The notes under the pieces are model-generated. The model saw only the letters and a list, made by a program, of their open reading frames with translations. It ran no database searches and was not told the DNA's origin. DNA of 64,000 nt from Oscillospiraceae bacterium (GTDB taxonomy: Bacteria; Bacillota; Clostridia; Oscillospirales; Oscillospiraceae), in the NCBI GenBank assembly GCA_017512485.1, contig JAFWGE010000031.1, positions 1 through 64,000 of the forward strand, given 5' to 3'. A program made the translations under genes and the position numbers. This document shows, piece after piece, positions 40,936 to 49,914 of the stretch. Each line of letters starts with the position of its first letter. Position 1 is the stretch's first letter.

Positions 40936-43613
40936 ACGTCCTTAACGCAGTTACGCTGAAGACCATGGGCAAAAACAAGGTCCGAACTGCCGTGACCGTG
41001 ATCGGCGTAGTTATCTCCGTGGCGATGATTTGCGCCGTCACCACTTTTATATCCAGCTTTGCCAACTACCTGAAGGAAGAGAGTATATACAGTTCGGGCG
41101 AGTGGCACGTGTACCAGGACGGCGTAACGTGGAAAGACGCCAGGGAGGCTTCGGAAGACCCCCGGGTCGGCAAGACGGCCGTGCTGCACCCGCTGGGATA
41201 CGCCTTGCTTGAAGAATGCGAAAACGCGTACAAGCCGTACCTGTATATTGCCGAAATGAACGGTGACTTCAGCGAGATCATGCCGGTACATCTCACGTAC
41301 GGCAGGCTGCCTGCCGCGGCCGGGGAGATCATACTTCCGCAGCATCTGTACGAAAACGGCGGGGTTAAATACGACCTGGGAGATACTTTGACCGTGTTCG
41401 TGGGAGACCGGGTTTCCGACGGGCACATACTGGGCCCCCACAGTCCCCTGATCACCGGGGAAAACCCGGATGAGACCCCGGAGTCCCTGGACAACACGAA
41501 AGAAATGTCGTATAAAGTCGTGGGGTTTTACAAACGGCCCGATTTTGAAGACTACTGGTCCCCGGGATATACCGCCCTCACCGTCATGACCTCGTTGGAA
41601 GACGAATACGTCTGTGACGTGTATTACGATCTCCTGAAGCCCCGTACGGTCTATGAATTCATGTCGGACAATGGCATCAGCGGCTCCACCAACTGGGAGC
41701 TTCTGGCATACAGCGGAGTCTCCAGATACAATTCGTTCTATACCGCCATTGGCGGCATGGCGGTGATAGTGCTTCTGATCATCGTCCTTGGGTCCGTCTG
41801 CCTTATATACAACGCTTTCTCCATCTCCGTAAGCCAGAGGACCAGGCAGCTTGGCCTGCTTTCATCGGTCGGCGCCACCAGAAAACAGATCAAAAAAAGC
41901 GTCCTGTTTGAAGCCTTTGCGGTGGCCGCGGCAGGGATCCCCCTGGGCATACTCAGCGGTGTCGGCGGCATAGGCGCGGCTTTATTCCTCCTGCGCGACA
42001 AATTCACGTTCTTCGCCGATTACAACATGCCCATAACCGTCCATGTATCATGGGTCTCCGTGGCCGCGGCCGCAGTGATCTCCGCACTGACGATCCTCAT
42101 CTCCGCATGGATACCCATGAAAAAGGCTTCCCGGATCACAGCCATAGATGCCATCAGGATGTCCAGGGATATCAGGGTCCGGCCCGGGAGCACCCGTCCG
42201 AACCGGTTGGCCCGGAAGCTGTTCGGTTTTGAAGGCGTCCTGGCCTTGAGATATTTCAGGCGCAGCCGGAGAAGCTACAGGTCCACCATCATATCCCTGT
42301 TCATGAGCGTGGTACTCTTTATCTCCGCCAGCGCGTTCTGTATGTATCTTACCGGTGCCGTCAGAGATCCTTACGAGAGCGAAGATTTCGACATCGTCTG
42401 TCATCTGGATATGGATTTATCCGGTCTGGACCCCCGGGCGCTGTACAACTCCCTCCAGGCTTGTGCGGGCATCGAGGATTCCGCGATGCACTCGTATTCA
42501 AGCAATGCCGTCAAGATCCCGGCATACGACTGCACTGATCATTACAGGGACCTTGCGGGCTCGGGCGCGTTCGGGTACTATCTCGGAAACGAACGCGCTG
42601 AGGGCGACGGGGTATTCTACGACGGTATCAGTTTATACTTTGTGGAGGATGGGAAATACCGGGAACTCCTCAGCGCCAACGGTCTCCCCGCCGATAAATA
42701 CACGGACGCCTCGTCGCCCCTGGGTATCCTCTGCGACGACACGCGTACATTCATCGGGGCCGAGGGAAGATATGTACAGGTCTCACGCCTGAAGGACGGG
42801 GTGTCCCGCATAGAACAGGTCACGTACAGCGACGAGTATCCCGACTATTACATTTCGGACATGCGGTCCGGGGAAGCGGGGATGGAATACATCCTCCGTG
42901 ACAGCAAAACCGGGGACGTGATCACTGTGCCCGAACAGGAGTACGAGCGTACGACCGCCCTGGAGATAGGATTCAAACTGACCGAAAAACCTTTCTACGT
43001 ATCAAACGGGTTCTCCCTTCTTTATCCTCTGAGTTCCATGACCGCCGTCACCGGTTCCCCTCCGGGGGACATGAATATGGTCTTCAGGTCCTCCGCACCC
43101 TCCGCGACCTTCTCCGAAATGAGCGGGATCGCCGCCGAATTCGGGGACCGGAGCATTGAATTGACGAACATAGACGAGCTGTACGATTCTTCACGAAACG
43201 TCATCCTTGTTTTCAAAGTTTTCTCATACGGTTTCATAGTCCTCATATCCCTGATCGCCATCGCAAACGTCTTCAATACCATCACCACGAACGTGGGCCT
43301 TCGCCGCAGGGAATTCGCCATACTCCGGTCCGTCGGTACAGATATCCGCGGCCTGAGCAGAATGACCAACTATGAGTGCGTGATATACGGGCTCAGAGCC
43401 CTCGCCGCCGGGCTGCCGGTGTCCGCCGCGCTGACGTATCTGATATGGCTGTCCGTCAATTCCGGTTTCATGACCGATTTCAGACTGCCGTGGTCTTCGA
43501 TAGCGACGGCAATAGTAAGCGTCTTCGCTACGGTATTCATCTCCATGCTGTATTCCATGAAAAGCATAAGGAACGACAATCTGATAGACGCGCTCAAAAA
43601 CGAGAACATGTAA
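40932..43613 (+). CDS. FtsX-like ABC3 permease
   Basis: The 893-residue permease has an N-terminal membrane helix (about 18-38), a large extracellular region (about 45-260) and three helices with the FtsX signature (IVLGSVCLIYNAFSISVSQR, RQLGLLSSVGATRKQI). A second half follows with another extracellular region (about 480-740) and a final FtsX module (RRREFAILRSVGTD). Such duplicated FtsX permeases pair with MacB/BceA-type ATPases in peptide-antibiotic resistance and sensing. The two-component system directly upstream supports that role. The ligand is unknown. Confidence 0.88.
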   Translation: MNVLNAVTLKTMGKNKVRTAVTVIGVVISVAMICAVTTFISSFANYLKEESIYSSGEWHVYQDGVTWKDAREASEDPRVGKTAVLHPLGYALLEECENAYKPYLYIAEMNGDFSEIMPVHLTYGRLPAAAGEIILPQHLYENGGVKYDLGDTLTVFVGDRVSDGHILGPHSPLITGENPDETPESLDNTKEMSYKVVGFYKRPDFEDYWSPGYTALTVMTSLEDEYVCDVYYDLLKPRTVYEFMSDNGISGSTNWELLAYSGVSRYNSFYTAIGGMAVIVLLIIVLGSVCLIYNAFSISVSQRTRQLGLLSSVGATRKQIKKSVLFEAFAVAAAGIPLGILSGVGGIGAALFLLRDKFTFFADYNMPITVHVSWVSVAAAAVISALTILISAWIPMKKASRITAIDAIRMSRDIRVRPGSTRPNRLARKLFGFEGVLALRYFRRSRRSYRSTIISLFMSVVLFISASAFCMYLTGAVRDPYESEDFDIVCHLDMDLSGLDPRALYNSLQACAGIEDSAMHSYSSNAVKIPAYDCTDHYRDLAGSGAFGYYLGNERAEGDGVFYDGISLYFVEDGKYRELLSANGLPADKYTDASSPLGILCDDTRTFIGAEGRYVQVSRLKDGVSRIEQVTYSDEYPDYYISDMRSGEAGMEYILRDSKTGDVITVPEQEYERTTALEIGFKLTEKPFYVSNGFSLLYPLSSMTAVTGSPPGDMNMVFRSSAPSATFSEMSGIAAEFGDRSIELTNIDELYDSSRNVILVFKVFSYGFIVLISLIAIANVFNTITTNVGLRRREFAILRSVGTDIRGLSRMTNYECVIYGLRALAAGLPVSAALTYLIWLSVNSGFMTDFRLPWSSIATAIVSVFATVFISMLYSMKSIRNDNLIDALKNENM

Positions 43614-43617
43614 CGCA

Positions 43618-43665
43618 AAGAGCGTATCCTCTCCGGCCGCATAGGGGAGGATACGCTCCTTTTTG
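43618..43665. terminator. Shared terminator between transporter and cob operon
   Basis: AGCGTATCCTC and GAGGATACGCT form an 11-bp stem followed by CCTTTTTG on the plus strand. It lies between convergent genes. Confidence 0.85.
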
Positions 43666-43695
43666 ATATTATTTGATATTATATTTTCCGCGGGC

Positions 43696-44301
43696 TCACT
43701 GGCGCTCAGGCCTTTCCGGCGGGATCTCCGCAAAACCCAGCGGCTCCCCGTCCTCAAATGATACCGCGTACCCTTTTCCGTTCTCCGGCTGCCACTGGTA
43801 CCGGTTCTTCCCCGCCCCCGGGAAAAGCTCCTGCATAAAGCAGGCGATGACGCCCCCGTGGGTGAAAATGCAGACGTCCCTCCGTTCCTCCCTGATCAGG
43901 GGGATCAGTTTTCCCAGCGCCCTTTCCCGCATCTGCTCCGCGCTCTCGCCGCCGGGGCAGATGTTTTTTTCATTATCGCCCGTTATCCAGCGCTGGTATT
44001 CGGGATCGTCCCGGAGCTGTTCGTATGAATACATTTCAAAGGACCCGAAATCCATCTCGTTGAACTCCGGGACCGTCTCGTGGGGCATATCTCCATACAG
44101 CTCCAGCAAAGTCTGCTCCGTCCGGACCAGGGTGCTGGTAAGGACCCTGCAAGCGGAGATATCCGGGTATCCGGCCCCCACGGACAGCTGTCTCAGCTCC
44201 AGCGCGCCGTTTTCGTCCAGCGGCAGGTCTGTTGAGCCGCAGTAAAGCCTGGCATAGTTGGCGGCCGTTTTGCCGTGCCTTATCAGGTACAGGTTTTTCA
44301 T
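43696..44301 (-). CDS. cobC: Histidine phosphatase, alpha-ribazole phosphatase-like
   Basis: The 201-residue phosphoglycerate-mutase-fold phosphatase would remove the phosphate from alpha-ribazole phosphate or cobalamin 5'-phosphate. LIRHGKTAAN carries the phospho-acceptor His, with Arg8 beside it; FNEMDFGSFE and CIFTHGGVI complete the active site. The ATG at 44301 lies inside the preceding cobU-like gene end. It is the last gene of the cob operon, which makes the CobC role likely, though general phosphatases look alike. Confidence 0.82.
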   Translation of the reverse strand: MKNLYLIRHGKTAANYARLYCGSTDLPLDENGALELRQLSVGAGYPDISACRVLTSTLVRTEQTLLELYGDMPHETVPEFNEMDFGSFEMYSYEQLRDDPEYQRWITGDNEKNICPGGESAEQMRERALGKLIPLIREERRDVCIFTHGGVIACFMQELFPGAGKNRYQWQPENGKGYAVSFEDGEPLGFAEIPPERPERQ

Positions 44302-44672
44302 TTCAGTTTCTGCGGCAGCCCACAGAACATCCTGGTGACGCTCTCCGCCTGCCTGCTCAGTATGGCCAGAAGCCTGCCGACCGCTTCCCTCCACTCGCGG
44401 AGGACCGGGTCGAGGGGCACTATGCCGCATGAGATATCGCGGCATATCAGTACGGCGTCCTCCCAATCCCGGGTACTTTCAAACACCGCGCCGGGGTCCT
44501 TCCCGGCCCTGACGCACGCCAGTACGTACTGTTCGATCCCTCTGACACATCCTTTGCCGAAATCAATTTTTCCGTCTTCCGTACAGGTGAAGATGTCTTC
44601 GCTTTTTATGCCGAAATGTTCAACGGCGTACTCGGTTTTCCCCTGGTACGCGCCCCCGGTGATAAGATGCAT
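44298..44672 (-). CDS. Short CobU-like protein
   Basis: The 124-residue protein resembles adenosylcobinamide kinase/guanylyltransferase. It has a modified P-loop GGAYQGKTEYA and the CobU-like tail with CGIVPLDPVLREWRE and RMFCGLP. It is about one third shorter than CobU (around 180 residues) and lacks much of the middle, including the stretch with the guanylated His. A full CobU is encoded at 45484 in the same operon. It may be a specialised or regulatory paralogue. Confidence 0.75.
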   Translation of the reverse strand: MHLITGGAYQGKTEYAVEHFGIKSEDIFTCTEDGKIDFGKGCVRGIEQYVLACVRAGKDPGAVFESTRDWEDAVLICRDISCGIVPLDPVLREWREAVGRLLAILSRQAESVTRMFCGLPQKLK

Positions 44673-44737
44673 TTTTTGTCCTCCCGGCTGTTTTGAAAAT
44701 CAGGAGACCGTCCTGAATAGTATAAAACAAATACACG

Positions 44738-45487
44738 CTATAACAGAACGAACACGGCAGCCCCGCAAAGTTCTCCCACAGTGATGGCGCACCCGGAAAT
44801 GTCCCCGGACATACCGCCCAGCTGTCTTCTGCAGTACAGTACAGTCAGCGCGCACGCGCATGCCGTGGCCGCCGTGCAGAGCCCGGCAGGAAAACACAGC
44901 GCTGCCGGGAGGATGACCACAGCCGCCAGCATGGCGGCCACGGCTGCCACATATTTCCTGTTGATCCCTTTTGAGTGCATTGCCGCGTAACTGCTGTGCC
45001 CTATGGGCTGAAAAACCTGTACCGCTATGGAGCTGCAGCACCTGGATGCGGCAGGTATCAGCGCCAGGCAAACCGGAGGTCTTTCGGGACGGCAGTCAAA
45101 GAAAAGCGCAAAGCCGGCCAGGGCAGCCGCGACCATGCATATTACGGCAAAGGAACCCGTAGTAGGGTCTTTTAATATCCTCTGCCTCTCCTCCAGGTCC
45201 CTCCTGGAGAGGATGGCGTCGCAGCAGTCCATAAAACCGTCAAGATGTATGAACCCCGTAAGCAGATACGGTGTAAAAGCCAGGATCGCGGCCGAAATGG
45301 CCCGGGGACATGAAACAGCCCCCAGCAGGAGATATACGGCAGCCCACACGCATCCTATCACCGCCCCCATCACGGGCAGGCAGACGAGCATGGAGGCCCT
45401 AAGGTCATTGTCCCACCGTTTAACGGGGCAGGGTATGGCGCAGAACATCCCCCAAGTCATGGAGAGGGCAGTCAACCACTTTTTCAT
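44738..45487 (-). CDS. cobS: Adenosylcobinamide-GDP ribazoletransferase
   Basis: The 249-residue membrane enzyme joins adenosylcobinamide-GDP with alpha-ribazole (phosphate) to make the final cobalamin. It is strongly hydrophobic with about seven helices. The acidic motif LTGFIHLDGFMDCCDAIL is the conserved substrate and metal site, followed by RILKDPTTGSFA. The start overlaps the cobU stop by four bases. GAGGGG lies about ten bases before the ATG. Confidence 0.93.
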   Translation of the reverse strand: MKKWLTALSMTWGMFCAIPCPVKRWDNDLRASMLVCLPVMGAVIGCVWAAVYLLLGAVSCPRAISAAILAFTPYLLTGFIHLDGFMDCCDAILSRRDLEERQRILKDPTTGSFAVICMVAAALAGFALFFDCRPERPPVCLALIPAASRCCSSIAVQVFQPIGHSSYAAMHSKGINRKYVAAVAAMLAAVVILPAALCFPAGLCTAATACACALTVLYCRRQLGGMSGDISGCAITVGELCGAAVFVLL

Positions 45488-46023
45488 ATGGTCAGTTCCC
45501 CTCTGTGAAAAATGATGTTCCCAAAGCACACTTCCATCACCGTGTCACTGAGCTTTGCGAGTTCTCTGTCCACGTGCGCCAGCCCTCTCCTGTAGGCTTC
45601 GGTGTATTCGTCATAGATCTGTGCGTCGGAGTATAAGTAATCGCTTACAAGTACGATATTATCCACCGCCAGGCACAGCGAACGCAGCTGCTGCGCGGTC
45701 TTTATTCCCGCATCCGGGCGGAACGTCCCGTCCGGTCCGAACATCTCATTTGACAGCAGTGCGGTCACACTGTCCAGAAGGACCGTAGCGCCGCTGCCGA
45801 GCCTGTCCACGCATCCGTCTATATCGGTCCCCTGCTCAACGGTCTCGAAGCCCCAGCCTTCCCGCTCTTTCAGATGCCGGGCTATACGCCTGTCGTCCTC
45901 CTCATCATGAGGGATCATGGTGGCTACGTAGCAGAGCTTTCCTGTTTTGCAAAGGCTTTTGGCCAGATTCTGCGCATACGTGGATTTTCCGTTTTTGCAG
46001 CCGCCGGAGATAAAAGCGATCAT
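45484..46023 (-). CDS. cobU: Adenosylcobinamide kinase/guanylyltransferase
   Basis: The 179-residue bifunctional enzyme phosphorylates adenosylcobinamide and adds GMP. The P-loop is SGGCKNGKSTYA. The residues around the guanylation site read HLKEREGWGFETVE, and VLLDSVTALLSNEMF is the second conserved block. It is the normal length for the family and is translationally coupled to cobT and cobS by ATGA-type overlaps. Confidence 0.92.
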   Translation of the reverse strand: MIAFISGGCKNGKSTYAQNLAKSLCKTGKLCYVATMIPHDEEDDRRIARHLKEREGWGFETVEQGTDIDGCVDRLGSGATVLLDSVTALLSNEMFGPDGTFRPDAGIKTAQQLRSLCLAVDNIVLVSDYLYSDAQIYDEYTEAYRRGLAHVDRELAKLSDTVMEVCFGNIIFHRGELTI

Positions 46024-47111
46024 ACCGTGAAGCAGTCCTTTCCGCGTATTTCCTCAAGATAATCGTCGTTTATTTCCGCCTGCTCAAATGTCGCCATCTC
46101 ATTCATCACCGTGCAGGCCGCCGATACTATCTCAAACGCGATGGGACAGCCGCTTCCCTCGCCCAGACGCATGCCCAGGTTGAAAAGGGCGTCCAGCCCC
46201 AGCTGCTTCGCGGCCACCACGTACCCGACTTCGTACGACTCGTGGGACATGATCAGGTAGTTCCTGACAAGGGGACACAGCCTGACCGCGCACAGCGCCG
46301 CCACGACTGAAATAAAGCCATCGACCACCACGGGTATCCTCTCCGCTGCGCAGCCCAGGAACACCCCGCACATTGCGGCTATGTCGAATCCTCCTACTTT
46401 TGACAGGACGTCGATGGGGTCGTTTTTATCCGGCCTGTGCAGGGCAAGGGCGGCGTCTATGACGTTTTTCTTTTTATCAAAAGCCGAATCCGTTATGCCC
46501 CCTCCCCTTCCGGTCACCTGGAGGGCACTGAGACCGGTAAGCGCGGCCAGCACGGCGGAAGACGTGGTGGTATTGCATATGCCCATCTCGCCCACTCCCA
46601 CGATCCGGATGCCGTCCGCGGCCGCGGCCGAGGCCATCTCCACGCCCACAAGGACCGCCTGGACGGCCTGATCCCTGGTCATTGCAGGCTCTTTCGCCAG
46701 ATTCTTTGTACCGTACGCGATCTTCCTGTCTATCACGTCAGGACATTCGACCCTGGCGTTCACGCCGACGTCCACCACCTGCAGCTGGCTGCCGAAGTGC
46801 CTGGCGATGACGGCGCATCCCGTCAGCCCGCGGGTGAGATTTATAGTCTGGGCCAGTGTGACGCTCTGAGGGCTCGACGACACACCCTCCTCATACACGC
46901 CGTTATCCGCCGCCATAACTATCACCCGGCGCTGGTCGACCCTGTTGTTTACCTTTCCTGTGATCCCCGCGAGCTGTACGGATATATCCTCCAGTTTTCC
47001 GAGACTTCCCGGCGGTTTTGCCAGAGTGCCCTGCCTCTGTCTGGCCAGTTCCATAGCGTGTCCGTCAAGGTCTTTTACGCGGGATATGATCTCTTCGAGC
47101 CTGCTGTCCAT
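46020..47111 (-). CDS. cobT: Nicotinate-nucleotide-dimethylbenzimidazole phosphoribosyltransferase
   Basis: The 363-residue enzyme makes alpha-ribazole phosphate, the lower-ligand nucleotide. Conserved blocks are LAKPPGSLGKLE near the start, VMAADNGVYEEG, GVGEMGICNTTTSSA and the C-terminal MRLGEGSGCP with the catalytic Glu. Starts at 47126 and 47123 are also in frame; the ATG at 47111 has GAGG six bases upstream and matches the usual distance to the GSLG motif. It overlaps or abuts cobD and cobU, so it is in the same operon. Confidence 0.93.
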   Translation of the reverse strand: MDSRLEEIISRVKDLDGHAMELARQRQGTLAKPPGSLGKLEDISVQLAGITGKVNNRVDQRRVIVMAADNGVYEEGVSSSPQSVTLAQTINLTRGLTGCAVIARHFGSQLQVVDVGVNARVECPDVIDRKIAYGTKNLAKEPAMTRDQAVQAVLVGVEMASAAAADGIRIVGVGEMGICNTTTSSAVLAALTGLSALQVTGRGGGITDSAFDKKKNVIDAALALHRPDKNDPIDVLSKVGGFDIAAMCGVFLGCAAERIPVVVDGFISVVAALCAVRLCPLVRNYLIMSHESYEVGYVVAAKQLGLDALFNLGMRLGEGSGCPIAFEIVSAACTVMNEMATFEQAEINDDYLEEIRGKDCFTV

Positions 47112-47122
47112 AAAAATCCTCA

Positions 47123-48184
47123 TCATTCTGCCTCAATGGCCGTCTTCAGCGCTTCCAGGAGCGCCGCGTTCTCTTCCTCTCCGCGTACCGCCACGCGGCA
47201 GTATCCGTCTTCCAGCCCGACGTAATTTGAACAGTCTCTTATCAACACACCGAGCCGTCTCATTCTTCTCGCCAGGTCCGGAATATCCGATTTGAAGAAT
47301 ATATAATTGGCCGTCGGCTCAAACACTTCAAAGCCCATACCTCTGAGGGCGGTCACCATCTTCCCCCTCTGTATACGCACGATCTGCCTGGCTTTTTTAA
47401 CGTACTCACCCTCTCGCAGCGCGGCGATGCCCGCCTGCTGTGCCAGAGACGATACCGGCCAGGGCTGGCCCGCCTCGTACATCCTCTCCAGCAGACCGGG
47501 ATCCGGGCAGATGCAGTACCCGAGACGCACACCAGGAATGCCGTATATCTTCGTGAAGGCCTTCAGGATAAGCACGTTTCCCCCGATAAGGGCGAGATCC
47601 GTACAGCTGTACTTCTCCGGTTCGTCCAGGAAGCCGTTGAAACACTCGTCCAGGACCAGGAGCGCACCCGTTTTCACGCACTTTTCATGGATCCGGAATA
47701 CCAGCTCCCTGCCTGCGCAGCGGCCTGTGGGATTGTTGGGATTGGTAATGAACACCATATCGATCCCCGGCACTATGCTGTCTACGATATCGTCCGTAAT
47801 ATCAAACGAGTTTTCCTTGCGAAGGAAGAATCTGTGTACGCCGGCCCCGACGGTCCCCACAGCCTTTTCGTACTCGGCAAAAGCCGGGGCCGTGACCAGG
47901 ATGTTCCGCGGTCTGACTGCCAGCACCAGGCGGAATATCAGGTCCGCCGCCCCGTTGCCGCAGAGAATATGCTCTGGCGGCACGCCCTCCGCCTCCGACA
48001 GTCCGGCAGTGAGCCTTCTGCACAGGGGGTCGGGATACCTGTCCGCGCGGGCTGCTGCCTCGGAAATGGCCTTTATTACCCCTTCCGGAACGCCGAGGGG
48101 ATTGCTGTTGGAAGAAAAATCGAGAGGTTCCCTTCCGGTCTTGAGCAGATACCCTTCCGTATCTCCCCCGTGGATCAGTTCCAT
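47123..48184 (-). CDS. cobD: Threonine-phosphate decarboxylase-like aminotransferase
   Basis: This 353-residue PLP enzyme of aminotransferase class I/II is related to HisC. In cobalamin synthesis CobD decarboxylates L-threonine phosphate to aminopropanol phosphate. The start MELIHGGDTEGYLLKTG, then LDFSSNSNPLGVP, is typical of CobD. ITNPNNPTGR and the PLP lysine in LKAFTKIYGIPGVRLGY are present. The ATG at 48184 has GGGAGG ten bases upstream. As first gene behind a cobalamin riboswitch it is almost certainly CobD rather than HisC. Confidence 0.9.
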   Translation of the reverse strand: MELIHGGDTEGYLLKTGREPLDFSSNSNPLGVPEGVIKAISEAAARADRYPDPLCRRLTAGLSEAEGVPPEHILCGNGAADLIFRLVLAVRPRNILVTAPAFAEYEKAVGTVGAGVHRFFLRKENSFDITDDIVDSIVPGIDMVFITNPNNPTGRCAGRELVFRIHEKCVKTGALLVLDECFNGFLDEPEKYSCTDLALIGGNVLILKAFTKIYGIPGVRLGYCICPDPGLLERMYEAGQPWPVSSLAQQAGIAALREGEYVKKARQIVRIQRGKMVTALRGMGFEVFEPTANYIFFKSDIPDLARRMRRLGVLIRDCSNYVGLEDGYCRVAVRGEEENAALLEALKTAIEAE

Positions 48185-48382
48185 ACAGTGACATACCTCC
48201 CGATAATAGTCTGATGTTTCTTCCCGGACCGTACCCGAGGGTACGCTGCCTCCGCCCGGCAAGGCGGCGACGGATCGTTCACAAGATAGCCGCCGCGTCC
48301 GCCCCCGCTGTCAGTGTGCCTGAGGGGATTGCAGATCCATTGACAGGCGCGTGTATCGGCGGGTCCGGCTGCTCCGGCGCAC

Positions 48383-48414
48383 AAAAAAAGCTCGCTCAAG
48401 AGATATTGAGGAGC
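48383..48414 (-). terminator. Terminator of the cob riboswitch
   Basis: On the minus strand GCTC-TCAA and TTGA-GAGC pair with a small bulge, followed by seven T. It lies between the aptamer and cobD, so it is the likely expression platform. Confidence 0.75.
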
Positions 48415-48487
48415 AAACAAAAACATGTGGGGCAGATGGCCGGGCCACATGTCCGTTATCGCCGCTCTCAACCCCAGAAGATCAATA

Positions 48488-48647
48488 TGTGCTCAGGTTT
48501 CCCGACTCAGATTCATTCTGGGAGCCCCTTCCCGCCGTCCGGCAGTGGACACGGCCCTTCGTCCTCCTCACGGTTACTGGGATAGTCCGGAATTTCGATC
48601 CGCGTTCCCTGGATATATGAATATATCCGCCTCTCAGCCAGCACACA
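48488..48647 (-). promoter_or_regulatory. Cobalamin riboswitch upstream of the cob operon
   Basis: Minus-strand elements in order: CAGGGAACGCGGATCGAAAT, then TCCGGACTATCCCAGTAACC, GTGAGGAGG, GTGTCCACTG, GGCGGGAAGG, GAATGAATCTGAG and the B12 box AGTCGGGAAACCTGAGC. The outer stem closes as TGTGCT with AGCACA. This is the full-length cobalamin aptamer layout. High cobalamin should end transcription at 48383-48414 and shut off cobD-cobC. Confidence 0.9.
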
Positions 48648-48670
48648 TGCGATAATATTGGCGTCCCAAA

Positions 48671-48698
48671 ATATAACATACTTATTTTTTAGTGTCAA
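48671..48698 (-). promoter_or_regulatory. Promoter of the cob operon
   Basis: On the minus strand TTGACA and TTATAT are 16 bases apart, about 25 bases upstream of the aptamer. Confidence 0.75.
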
Positions 48699-48761
48699 CT
48701 CCGCACGGTCTTCCCGGAACGATCCCGGTTGCGTTTTTTGAACGCCGGCATACAGTCTCCG

Positions 48762-48795
48762 AAAAATCCACCCCCGGGGAGACCCGGGGGTGGAT
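48762..48795 (-). terminator. Terminator of the SDR gene at 48839
   Basis: TCCACCCCCGGG and CCCGGGGGTGGA form a 12-bp stem, followed by TTTTTC on the minus strand. Confidence 0.9.
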
Positions 48796-48838
48796 AAACT
48801 TCCGTTTTCGGTGATCGTCCGGCCGCGGATAAGGCGGA

Positions 48839-49618
48839 TCAGATGGTGCCGCCTCCGTCGCAGACGATGATCTGTCCGCACATGAAGAGGTCTTCCTGGG
48901 CCAGGAAGAGGATAATACGGGCTATATCGATGGGCTCAGCCACCTTGCCCAGAGGGGTGCGCTCCGCCACGATGGTGAACTGCTCCTTGGGGGTGAGGTC
49001 GTGCATGGGGGTGTTGACCATTCCGGGGGCGACAGCGTTGATGATGATGCCGTCACGGGCATACTTGCGGGCAAAAGCCTTTGTCTGGCATATGGCCGCA
49101 GCCTTGGAGCCCGTATAAGCGGGGCTGCCGAAACCGCCGTTCAGGCCGGTAACGGAGGTGACGTTCACTATCCTGCCGTAGTGGTTCTTCTGCATGTGGG
49201 GGATGACGTTGCGGTACATATAATAATGTCCCAGCAGGTTCGTACGGATAACTCTCAGATACTGCTCCTCGGAAAGGGTATCAAAGAGGTCCCCGCCGGT
49301 CTGTCCCTCCGCGCGGTCGGCTTCCACTCCGGCGTCGTTGATAAGGATATCTATGCGGCCGTATGTGGCGATGACTTCGGCAACGCCCTTCTTGACGGCC
49401 TCTTCGTCCCCGACGTCGCAGACAACGGCGATCACGTCCTTGCTGAACTCCTCGATCTCCGCCTTCACAAGGTTAATGGACTGAGCGCCGCGTCCGAACA
49501 GCGCGACTTTCGCGCCCATTTTTGCAAGCTGTATCGCGGTCTCACGGCCGATGCCCTTGCCGGCGCCTGTAACGATGGCGACTTTTCCTTCGATTCCGTA
49601 ACAAACAAGATCTTTCAT
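48839..49618 (-). CDS. Short-chain dehydrogenase/reductase (FabG-like)
   Basis: The 259-residue classical SDR uses NAD(P)H to reduce a ketone or oxidise an alcohol. Cofactor motif TGAGKGIG (17-24), NDAG (94-97; the usual form is NNAG) and the catalytic Ser155, Tyr168, Lys172 (YTGSK) are all present. ATG 49618 has AAAGGAA about ten bases upstream. It is a single-gene unit with a consensus promoter and terminator. The substrate cannot be predicted; hydroxysteroid and 3-oxoacyl reductases share these features. Confidence 0.88.
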   Translation of the reverse strand: MKDLVCYGIEGKVAIVTGAGKGIGRETAIQLAKMGAKVALFGRGAQSINLVKAEIEEFSKDVIAVVCDVGDEEAVKKGVAEVIATYGRIDILINDAGVEADRAEGQTGGDLFDTLSEEQYLRVIRTNLLGHYYMYRNVIPHMQKNHYGRIVNVTSVTGLNGGFGSPAYTGSKAAAICQTKAFARKYARDGIIINAVAPGMVNTPMHDLTPKEQFTIVAERTPLGKVAEPIDIARIILFLAQEDLFMCGQIIVCDGGGTI

Positions 49619-49754
49619 TTTAAACAGATTCCTTTCCCTTTTTTTCTGCCGTTCCATGTCGGACTGCGGCGCCGTATCGAGCGATCGCGATGCAGCATCC
49701 CGACAAACGATTTATGTGTGAACAACTTGTACAAACATTTCCATGTCCGGGATT

Positions 49755-49783
49755 ATTATAGACCATCAAACATACCAAGTCAA
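49755..49783 (-). promoter_or_regulatory. Promoter of the SDR gene
   Basis: TTGACT and TATAAT, 17 bases apart on the minus strand. Confidence 0.8.
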
Positions 49784-49818
49784 TCTGTCGGGCAGATTTT
49801 TGCTTTTGCCCCTGGGAT

Positions 49819-49847
49819 CATTGATATTTGCACCGGATTGGTTTATA
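49819..49847 (+). promoter_or_regulatory. Promoter of galE
   Basis: TTGATA and TATACT, 17 bases apart, about 65 bases before the galE ATG. Confidence 0.65.
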
Positions 49848-49914
49848 CTTTTCAGCGGAGCCGATATCGTCCCGGCTCTGGTGAATTTTATGTCTGTTCC
49901 CAGGAGGTACGAAA

